Below, piece by piece: positions 1 to 5,152 of a stretch of 5,152 nt of DNA; positions within the stretch are counted from its first letter, which is position 1; each line of letters begins with the position of its first letter. Source of the DNA: Thermoprotei archaeon (lineage in GTDB: Archaea > Thermoproteota > Thermoprotei_A > Sulfolobales > NBVN01). Both the position numbers and the translations under genes were made by a program. Location of the stretch: the NCBI GenBank assembly GCA_003661745.1, contig QMWS01000063.1:1-5152 (forward strand). Direction: 5' to 3'. The notes below the pieces were generated by a model, which worked only from the letters and a program-made list of their open reading frames with translations, was not told the origin of the DNA and did no database searches.

Positions 1-434
1 ATTCCCTCTACACTACGTTACCATATTTTGCTTCTGAAATCCTCATAAACATATCCCGTAAATTCTAACCTACATATCAGTATCCGTGAACCTTAAATCC
101 TTCCTAAGACTTTATCAAGGTATTTATTCTTTCACAATACCTGGACGAGGATATAGGGTTTTGCGTAATTCATCCCTAATCAGTGAAGGTAAAAGGTAAA
201 GTTTACGGTATGAACTCGTAGATATACCTTCTTGATATCCTGCAAGGCTCTCTACTGATGGTGGTGGGGTCGTTAAGTATGTGCTGAATCACGGTGGAAG
301 TACGTCTAGAGACTAGGTAGGAATCTTTGGAGCTTTCGGTTTTCTCAGGAACTATTACTCTCTTAAACGTGAGTATCATGTAAGAATAATCTTTAGTAAG
401 GTTGTAAGCCCTAGAGTGGGTGTTAATAAACCGG
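1..434. other. Region without an intact gene; two short minus-strand frames
   Basis: No complete gene, RNA gene or repeat array is visible. On the minus strand one frame (379-203, ATG start, 58 codons) reads MILTFKRVIVPEKTESSKDS onward. A second, overlapping frame is open from 288 to TAA 126-124 and includes YRKLYLLPSLIRDELRKTLY. A shift between them, somewhere in the shared 288-206 stretch, would give one continuous small protein, which fits the decay seen in the next gene. A plus-strand frame in 236-505 (stop TAG at 311-313) competes and looks less natural in codon choice. Near the left edge, ATG 46-44 begins MRISEAKYGNVV and meets a TAG at once; it may be the start of another broken gene that leaves the window. 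Confidence 0.3.
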
Positions 435-846
435 TTACTGGTGTTGTCCCTTCGGTCTCTCGATTACTGGGTACTCAGCTAATTTATCCTCGATCTGCAC
501 GATAGCTAACCTGTAGAGTCGAAGCTTAGCTGAACCATTAGCTACCTCTCCATCAACCTCCTTTAGGAATGTTAATCCAAGCCCTTCAATTAGATCCTTA
601 GGTAGTGTGGAATATATAGCACCAGCGTAGTGCTAACACTTCTATACACAGAGAGCTCATACCTGCAATACTTTAAGAATACTCTCAACTATATCACCTG
701 CAGGAAGGCTCATAGCGCCTAAAACTTAGATATAGCTTAAGCTCCTCTCAATAGGGTATGGAGCTACTTCGTTTGTAGGTCTTTTAAGGTCTTTGCACAC
801 TCTGATACACCTCTTTAGGGTTCAATCCTAACAATCTAGATCTCAT
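435..846 (-). pseudogene. Broken small gene of unrecognised family
   Basis: About 137 codons of protein-like minus-strand sequence with several lesions. The ATG at 846 gives MRSRLLGLNPKEVYQSV. At about 800-795 (GTGTGC) the frame shifts, consistent with loss of one GT unit, and continues CKDLKRPTNEVAPYPIERS. TAA (728-726) interrupts, then VLGAMSLPAGDIVESILKVL follows in the same frame. Stops TGA 659-657, TAG 644-642 and TAG 635-633 mark a damaged patch. In the neighbouring frame that patch reads SSLCIEVLA, so two compensating indels are likely. The main frame resumes HYAGAIYSTLPKDLIEGLG, then LTFLKEVDGEVANGSAKLRL and YRLAIVQIEDKLAEYPVIER, ending at TAA 437-435. The tract Y-A-x-x-I-Y-x-x-L-P-x-x-I-x-x-x-G-L-x-x-x-F-L faintly recalls the Cmr5 small subunit of type III CRISPR effectors, but I would not name it on that. 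That this is former coding sequence is fairly likely; its identity is open. Confidence 0.5.
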
Positions 847-983
847 AATGAGTCATAGTAATCAGTAGAGGCAAATATAAATATATACAAGGAATTCTCT
901 GGCGCTAAGTCAACCTCCTAGGAATCTTGCTTTAGGGGTTCCTTGAAAAATTCCTCATTCTTTTGCTTGTTCAGTATTGACCA
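843..983 (-). pseudogene. Possible decayed gene end, overlapping the next ATG
   Basis: A minus-strand frame reads SILNKQKNEEFFKEPLKQDS, a TAG stop (920-918), then EVDLAPENSLYIFIFAS and DYYDSL to TGA (845-843). That TGA overlaps the ATG of the next frame as ATGA, the same arrangement seen between permeases B and C. One substitution (TAG to TGG) would join the two halves. Codons are protein-like, but the piece is short and no start or family is clear. It could instead be plain intergenic sequence, since a TATA-like run sits in it. Confidence 0.25.
873..881 (-). promoter_or_regulatory. TATA-like box before the broken gene at 846
   Basis: TTTATATTT, in an AT-rich run on the minus strand, is centred about 31 bases before the ATG at 846. 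That would suit a transcript with a very short leader. It also reads as codons of the preceding broken frame, so it may be coincidence. Confidence 0.35.
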
Positions 984-998
984 CTAGCTACTCCAGTT

Positions 999-1006
999 AA
1001 AAAGAA
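999..1006 (-). terminator. T-tract terminator after the DUF4352-like gene
   Basis: TTCTTTTT begins 16 bases after the TAA of the membrane-protein gene on its coding strand. Archaeal RNA polymerase commonly stops at such T runs. A weak five-pair hairpin (AAAGA with TCTTT) can form over it but is not needed. Confidence 0.4.
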
Positions 1007-1022
1007 CGATCTTTCGGATGTC

Positions 1023-1784
1023 TTACTCTTTCGTTAACTTTATTGTTACTTCATAGCCCCCAACAATACCTACTTTGAAGTATAACTTAGTAGGTTTCTC
1101 ATTAATGGGTATTTGGAATAGGAGGTCTCCCTCTATAGCTGTATTCGGTGCTACTGAAGCAAACGTGTCTAATTCTTCAAAGGCGACCGCTTTCGACTTT
1201 ATCTCATCCGTGACGTCCCAACTAGAAATGTACTCTAACTCATAGGTGTATGCCCTCTCATAGCTCTTGTCGGCATTTGAGATCAGTATGAACTTCCATA
1301 TCTCAGATGTGTCCTTAGCTTCACTACCTACGTTCTTTATCCTTAATCTTACTAGAACAGCCTTATACCCCTCCTCGGCCTTGTAGTAGGAGTCACCCTT
1401 CCTTACATACTCAGCTTCTCTAACACCTAGAACAGCTATCTCCCAATCTCCGGCCCTTACTGATTCACCGATACTAGCTGTAGTACTCTTAGTCTCAGTA
1501 ACTTCTTCAATAGCTTCTTTAACTGCCCATACCCCCATATGGATAACAGCAGTTCCTACTAGGGTAGGTACCGCAATTACTAACAGGACTATACCTAAAA
1601 CTAAGGGTAGCCTACTCCCTCCCCTCTTAGCTATTAGGTAAGCTCCCAAGATAATAGCTACGATTACGAACACATATCCTAGTGCTGCGGAAACACTCCA
1701 AGCTATAGGGAAAGCGAGTAAAGCTAAAATTATGCCTAAAATGAAAAGGACTAGTGCTTTCCCAGCCTTCAATTCCTTAATCAC
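1023..1784 (-). CDS. Membrane protein with C-terminal DUF4352-like domain
   Basis: The only intact gene here, 253 codons, with a GTG start at 1784 giving V-I-K-E-L-K-A-G-K. A longer frame reaches 1886, but those 34 codons would span the TATA box and read as non-protein-like sequence. Three hydrophobic segments lie at about residues 10-28, 33-52 and 60-82. The basic loop IAKRGGSR between the second and third suggests the cytoplasmic side. After a charged, threonine-rich linker (about 90-103) comes a beta-rich domain (about 104-250). It fits the DUF4352 pattern: GESVRAGDWEIAVLGV, then YKAVLVRLRIKNVGSEAKD, then a late VAPNTAIEGDLLFQIP segment. Such domains are usually extracytoplasmic, often in lipoproteins or membrane-anchored proteins, and their ligand is generally unknown. 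It is transcribed alone and codon use matches its neighbours. The domain call is by pattern only; the function is not known. Confidence 0.85.
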   Translation of the reverse strand: MIKELKAGKALVLFILGIILALLAFPIAWSVSAALGYVFVIVAIILGAYLIAKRGGSRLPLVLGIVLLVIAVPTLVGTAVIHMGVWAVKEAIEEVTETKSTTASIGESVRAGDWEIAVLGVREAEYVRKGDSYYKAEEGYKAVLVRLRIKNVGSEAKDTSEIWKFILISNADKSYERAYTYELEYISSWDVTDEIKSKAVAFEELDTFASVAPNTAIEGDLLFQIPINEKPTKLYFKVGIVGGYEVTIKLTKE

Positions 1785-2013
1785 CCAACAACGCAGATTG
1801 TATAAAATTATAAAACTTTTAACTCTTGCGTGAAACCAATAGTTCCTTGGAGGATGTTCCTGAGGGAGTAATATCTGAGTCAGCAAAAGAGGTACTCAAT
1901 ACCCACTAATAGTGGTTTCGAGCCTAGATGATGTAGTTAATGCGGCTAAGCTAGCGATGTGTTCACAGAACATATAGTTAAGAACGGTTTCTCCAACACA
2001 TCACACTATACAG
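1785..2013. other. Intergenic stretch with possible plus-strand gene remnants
   Basis: No complete gene. On the plus strand two short, protein-like frames lie one after the other. One is 1847-1906, LEDVPEGVISESAKEVLNTH, ending at TAA 1907-1909. The other is 1903-1974 in a different frame, PLIVVSSLDDVVNAAKLAM, ending at TAG 1975-1977. Read together they could be one gene broken by an indel near 1903-1909. I do not recognise a family, and the right-hand limit is unclear. The low-numbered end overlaps the promoter of the minus-strand membrane protein. Confidence 0.25.
1801..1820 (-). promoter_or_regulatory. Archaeal promoter (BRE/TATA) of the DUF4352-like gene
   Basis: Read on the minus strand, AAAAGTTTTATAATTTTATA holds an A-rich BRE-like start and a TTTTATA box centred near 1811. 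Adding the usual 25-27 bases places transcription start at about 1785, next to the GTG at 1784. That predicts a leaderless transcript and is the main reason for choosing this start. Confidence 0.65.
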
Positions 2014-2564
2014 TTACCTCTTAGGTCTAGTAAGTAGAAGTAGTAGGTATGTAAGTAGCTTTATGGTAGTGCTTAATATTCTTGCATTTGCTTTCAGTCT
2101 TCCACCAACTTAGTTTTTCCTCCTGGGTGGTGAATCGTATACGTACTCACCTATTCTGTAGTTGTTGAGCCATGCGTAAACTATGAGTTCAGCACCGAAG
2201 CTCTCCTTAAGTCTGGGTCTGAAGTCCTTAAATAAGTCGCGTCTGTACACTATGAAGTTTGAATAGATATCCCTCACACCGACAATCTTACCGATGGTTC
2301 TTGATGCGAAGCGCTCGGACACCCTCGGAATAATTGTTCTACAAACAACGAGGAGGTCGAGGTCCTACTCCAGGAACACCCTGACCATGTCGGGTATTAG
2401 CTTCGGGGGTTCTCAAGATCAGCATCGGGAGTAACCACGATAGGGTACTTAGCTGTCCTTAACCCCGTTAATAAGCCTAGTGACTGCCCTGCATCCCTAA
2501 CGAGTAATGCTCTATCAGCCCACATACAAGCTTCCTCATACGTCCCATCAGGTGATGAGTTATG
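2014..2564 (-). pseudogene. GT2 glycosyltransferase remnant (dolichol-phosphate sugar synthase-like)
   Basis: Remnant of a family 2 (GT-A fold) glycosyltransferase, of the kind that moves a sugar from a nucleotide donor to a polyprenol phosphate at the membrane. It begins inside the nucleotide-binding motif: HNSSPDGTYEEA, normally DNSSPDGT. GLLTGLRTAKYPIVVTPDAD follows, with DAD as the metal-binding DxD site. About 30-40 N-terminal residues are missing, replaced by ATPase sequence. In ENPPKLIP a run of six C has become five, giving a frameshift near 2405-2400. The second frame reads KLIPDMVRVFLE, a TAG stop (2367-2365), DLDLLVVCRT, then SERFASRTIGKIVG and AELIVYAWLNNYRIGEY. A second in-frame stop (TAA 2112-2110) follows PPRRKN. 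Beyond it the same frame continues GGRLKANARILSTTIKLL to TAA at 2016-2014. The open piece 2322-2110 is part of this and not a separate gene. Confidence 0.82.
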
Positions 2565-3196
2565 AAGAGGTAAGTTAGTTTGAATTCTCTCTGTAGCTTA
2601 ACGAGAAGGTTAAGTATCTGTGCCTGAATAGTTACGTCAAGAGCACTTGTTGGCTCATCAGCTATGAGTAGTGAGGGCCTACCGGCAAGCATCATAGCAA
2701 TCATTACTCTTTGCCTCATGCCACCGCTCAGCTCAAAGGGGTAGGAGTAGTACCTCTTCCGCGGGTCAGGTATCCTAACGTTCTTTAATAGTTCAATAAC
2801 TTCTTCCTGTATAGTCCTCTTAATCCTTAACTTATGTATCTTGAACACTTCACTCATTTGGTTACCTACAGTGAACACTGGGTTTAATGCTGTTAGGGGC
2901 TCCTGGAAAATCATACCTATCTCCTTACCTCTGATCTTCCTAAGCTCGGACTCTGATAGGTCGAGTAGATTAGTCCCCTTAAATAGAATCTTACCCCTGA
3001 CCTCAGCGTTCCTGGGTAGTAATCTGAGAATGGACTTAGCTGCGGTTGATTTACCGCAATCCATCTCATCCATGAGTGCAAGTACTTCACCATACCTGAT
3101 GCTGAGTGAAATTACATCAATTACCTTTGCTACACCTTCATCTGCTCTGAAGTTGACGTAAAGGTCTTCGATCTTAAGGAGTGTCTCGTTATTCAT
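2551..3196 (-). pseudogene. dppD: Dpp/Opp ATPase D, Walker A corrupted and C-terminus deleted
   Basis: ATP-hydrolysing subunit on the cytoplasmic face of the importer. Residues from the ATG at 3196: LKIEDLYVNF near the start, a Walker A region at about 40-48, the Q-loop IFQEPLTALNP, the ABC signature LSGGMRQR, Walker B LLIADEPT, the D-loop SALD and the H-switch THH. Walker A is abnormal: the usual G-E-S-G-C-G-K-S reads D-E-M-D-C-G-K-S, so both early glycines are aspartate while GKS remains. The normal text ends at LTYLFITH (about 2560). A full DppD has roughly 100 or more further residues, including the oligopeptide C-terminal region (oligo_HPY), all missing. The frame then runs out through glycosyltransferase sequence and stops at 2479-2477. 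No partner F ATPase follows, although it is normally next. The family call is certain and loss of function is very likely. Confidence 0.9.
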
Positions 3197-3197
3197 C

Positions 3198-4066
3198 TCA
3201 GCCCACCCTCTCAGGCTGTATTGCATCTCTTAGACCGTCACTTATGAAGTTAAAGGCGAGTACAGTAAACATTATGGCAATACCCGGAAATATGGAGTAC
3301 CAAGGCGCTATGGTCAGGTATGTTCTAGCTGTTGAGAGCATGAGACCCCAGTCAGGTGTTGGTGGTTGAGCCCCCAGTCCAAGGAAGCTTAGTGATGAAG
3401 CAATGATTATTGCTGAGGGGATATTGTATGTTATCAGTACTAGGACTGATGACATAACATTGGGTAGAATGTATGAGAAAAGAATTCTGATATCGCTCTC
3501 ACCTATAGCTCTGGCTGCCTCAATGTAAGGTTCCTCCCTCACGGAGAGAGTCTCACCCCTTACAATCCTCGCGTAGCTAGCCCACATAGTGAGTGCTATA
3601 GCTATCATGGCATTGATTAGTCCAGGCCCTAATATGGAGACTATAGCAAGAGCCAGGATTAATGAGGGAAGGACCACACGATATCCATGATCCTCATTAT
3701 TACCTCATCAACTATTCCGCCGTAATAGCCTGAGACCAGGCCTAGAGTAACGCCTATAGCTGCTGATATTAGGGCCACTAAGACACCAACACTAAGCGTT
3801 ATCCTAGAGCCGTAAAGCACCCTAGAGAAGATGTCTCTACCGAGTTCGTCTGTACCAAAAAGGTATTTAGATGATGGTGGTTGTAATCTATCCTCAAGGT
3901 GTTGCTCTATAGGTGAATAGGACGCTATTACAGGTGCGAGTACGGCTATCATGACAATAATACATAACATTACAAGCCCGGCCATACCTAACTTGTTCTT
4001 CCTGAATCTCCTCCACGTTAATTTCCACATGCTAACTCCGACAGCTTTACGCTTCTTCTCTGTCAT
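3198..4066 (-). pseudogene. dppC: Dpp/Opp permease C with one frameshift
   Basis: Second permease of the importer, full length (about 289 codons) but for one missing base. The start ATG at 4066 gives MTEKKRKAVGVSMWKLTWRR, then the OppC N-terminal domain (RFRKNKLGMAGLVML with TM1), the family motif FGTDELGRDIFSRVLYGSR and GYYGGIVDEVIMRIMDIVWS. At about 3668-3664 the run TTCCCTCATTA lacks one base, probably a C. FP-SLILALAI therefore becomes FPH and a stop (TAA 3661-3659). In the neighbouring frame the gene continues through more membrane segments, the EAA loop (YIEAARAIGES), SSLSFLGLGAQPPTPDWG and the typical end SDGLRDAIQPERVG. The TGA (3200-3198) is one base before the ATPase ATG. A single missing base next to a C run could be real or a consensus error, but every neighbour is damaged too. 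Confidence 0.9.
3202..3210 (-). promoter_or_regulatory. Ribosome-binding site of ATPase D
   Basis: GAGGGTGGG lies five bases before the ATG at 3196, inside the last codons of permease C. It supports 3196 as the start, giving MNNETLLKIEDLYVNF, which is the normal beginning of this ATPase family. The in-frame codon at 3226 lies inside the end of permease C and is not a likely start. Confidence 0.65.
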
Positions 4067-4809
4067 GCTCCCTCACCCGTTACTCTAACTCTGGGATCTA
4101 TGAGGGCATACACTAAGTCTGCAGCGAAGTTAGCTATTACTGTTAATGTACCTATCAGGAGGACTAACGCTTGAACCGTTGGGTAGTCCCTCTGTAGAAT
4201 CGATATTACTAGTAACCTACCCATCCCTCCAAGCGAAGATAGTCTCCGTAACTACAGCTCCACCGAATAGCCGCGGGATCTGAAGGAACATGTATGTAAC
4301 AATAGGTATGAGTGCATTCCTTAGCGCGTGCTTGAATACTACAAGGCTGTTCGGTAGTCCCTTAGCCTTAGCGGTCATTATGTAATCCTTATCCAGCACA
4401 TCAAGCATGTTGGCCCTCATGAGCCTAGCTATAACAGCTACCTGAGGAAGTCCTAGGGTTAGTGAGGGCAGGATTAAGTTCCTCCAATCACCTATCCCTG
4501 AAATGGGGAGAATCTTGAGCGTAACGCCGAATATCAGCATTAGCACTAAGCCAAGCCAGAAGTAAGGCATTGACATTAGGAAAGCCGCGAGACCCATGAC
4601 TGTATAGTCCACAGCTGTCTGCTTATATAACGCCGCAGCAATCCCTAGCGGTATGCCTAAAGCAAACGCTATGAGCCGGCGGTTCCTATGAGCTGAAGTG
4701 TATAGACTACTCTCTCACCTATTAACTGACTAACAGGGACATTCTTCACTAGTGACCTACCGAAGTCTCCTTTCAATATTATGTTTGTGAGCCAGTTAAT
4801 GAACTGCAC
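4063..4809 (-). pseudogene. dppB: Dpp/Opp permease B, 5'-truncated with two frameshifts
   Basis: One of two inner-membrane permeases of the importer (binding-protein-dependent transport, BPD_transp_1). Sequence starts at NWLTNIILKGDFGRS, which normally lies about 80 residues into DppB, so TM1 and the N-terminal segment are missing and binding-protein sequence sits in their place. At about 4676-4673 one base is missing (GCCGGCTCATAG needs GG-N-CTC), giving a TAG at 4671-4669. The frame then continues IAFALGIPLGIAAAL through the membrane segments and the EAA loop (MTAKAKGL), which contacts the ATPase. At 4229/4228 two bases are missing: the family motif W-P-G-M-G reads W-R-D-G-stop (TAG 4219-4217). 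The original frame resumes as GMGRLLVISILQRDYPTVQ and ends in ALIDPRVRVTGEGA. The TGA (4065-4063) overlaps the dppC ATG in an ATGA. The losses sum to three bases, so the end frame matches the start frame, but the stretch between the two lesions is misread. Confidence 0.88.
4071..4077 (-). promoter_or_regulatory. Ribosome-binding site of permease C
   Basis: GGTGAGG lies four bases before the ATG at 4066, a good archaeal Shine-Dalgarno match and spacing. Together with the ATGA overlap with permease B it fixes the permease C start and indicates translational coupling inside an operon. Confidence 0.7.
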
Positions 4810-5152
4810 AGTGTAGTCATCAATTACCTTCACTTCCTTAAGTGTTCCAACCACAAATGGAGCTGATGGTGAGGCTGTCTCCGAGGCTATAAATCTCTCG
4901 AAGACGAACTTAACACCCTCAGCTGTTATTGGGTTTCCGAAGGCATCCTTTATACCTTTTCTTAAGTGAAATGTAATTACCTTACCACCTTCAGAGATCC
5001 CCCAAGACTCTGCTAGACCTGGAATTATATTTCCTTCGGAATCAATATTTATTAATCTAGCAAATACTATGTCTGTCGTAATGTCTACCCAAGTCGATTT
5101 TTGAGGATCTAAAGTGTCTGGGGGTCTTGTATACCCTATGATCAATACCTTC
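4801..5152 (-). pseudogene. Dpp/Opp-type solute-binding protein, N-terminal fragment (runs off window; 3' end deleted)
   Basis: This is the start of the extracellular ligand-binding subunit (SBP_bac_5 family) of a peptide or oligosaccharide ABC importer. About 117 residues are visible. They include the family opening, GYTRPPDTLDPQ, then GLAESW and FHLRKGIKDAFGNPITAEGV, which matches the family pattern F.LR.G..F..G.P.TA.DV. The frame is already open at the window edge (K-V-L-I-I-G), so the true start, signal peptide and any lipobox lie beyond 5152; the TTG at 5145 is not a convincing start. Family members are usually 500 or more residues. Here the binding-protein sequence ends at DDYTVQF (about 4801) and passes in frame into permease B sequence, so most of the binding domain is gone. 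The first gene of the operon cannot make a functional receptor. The family assignment is firm; the substrate cannot be told. Confidence 0.85.

Noticed and set aside
908..944. Inverted repeat AGGAATC...GGTTCCT as a hairpin or terminator
   Set aside because: The stem is only about five pairs with a long loop and no following T run on either strand.
1..1000. CRISPR array, tRNA or other structured RNA in the gene-poor left part
   Set aside because: I saw no regularly spaced repeats, no tRNA T-loop or cloverleaf pattern, and no long self-complementary stretch.
1785..1886. 34-codon N-terminal extension of the membrane protein
   Set aside because: It would place the start upstream of the TATA box, and the sequence lacks protein-like character. 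The GTG at 1784 fits the promoter and gives a normal N-terminus with a first membrane segment.
2477..2556. Novel C-terminal tail of the ATPase (L-M-G-R-M-R-K-L to the stop)
   Set aside because: The same bases, read one frame over, encode conserved glycosyltransferase sequence (SSPDGTYEEA and beyond), so the tail is out-of-frame read-through.
2841..3161. Plus-strand open frame of 106 codons
   Set aside because: It is the exact antisense of the well-conserved ATPase motifs (Q-loop, Walker A region) and has no family features of its own.
3181..3369. Plus-strand open frame of 62 codons
   Set aside because: Antisense to the conserved C-terminus of permease C; a shadow frame.
4669..5145. A genuine, designed fusion of binding protein and permease
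   Set aside because: The binding domain is cut to about 117 residues, permease B lacks TM1, and the joined frame stops at 4669. It is a deletion scar and not a functional two-domain protein.

Overview
The window looks like a piece of a hyperthermophilic archaeal genome, most likely Thermoproteota (Crenarchaeota). The signs are codon use rich in AGA, AGG and ATA, an archaeal TATA box placed for leaderless transcription of the one intact gene, and Shine-Dalgarno motifs only at genes inside the operon. This placement is inference; no rRNA or other marker gene is present. All convincing genes lie on the minus strand, so they read from high to low coordinates.

Right half (5152 to about 2551): a solute-binding-protein-dependent ABC importer of the Dpp/Opp (peptide or oligosaccharide) type, in the usual order binding protein, permease B, permease C, ATPase D. 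The original gene contacts survive: a 4-base ATGA overlap joins B to C, one base separates C from D, and good ribosome sites precede both. Every gene is nevertheless damaged. The binding protein stops after about 117 visible residues and is joined in frame to permease B, which has lost its N-terminus. Permease B then carries two frameshifts and permease C one. The ATPase has a corrupted Walker A loop and is cut off at the H-switch, so the rest of D and any F subunit are absent.

Centre (about 2564 to 2014): the ATPase runs directly into the middle of a GT2 (dolichol-phosphate-sugar-synthase-like) glycosyltransferase remnant, which has one frameshift and two in-frame stops. Both large fusion joints can be read in the frames of both partners over a short stretch, as expected for deletion between short repeats.

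Left-centre (1784 to 1023): the only intact gene, a 253-residue protein with three membrane segments and a DUF4352-like extracytoplasmic domain. It has its own promoter and a GTG start. Between it and the glycosyltransferase (1785 to 2013) are two short plus-strand stretches that may be remnants of another gene.

Left (1 to about 1000): no long open frame, but frame-by-frame reading shows decayed minus-strand coding sequence. The best case is a roughly 137-codon broken gene (846 to 435), preceded by another broken frame that overlaps its ATG by 4 bases. Overall this is a segment undergoing gene decay with a bias to deletions, not a working new system. A draft-quality assembly could explain some of the small indels, but not easily the clustered P-loop substitutions or the two fusions.
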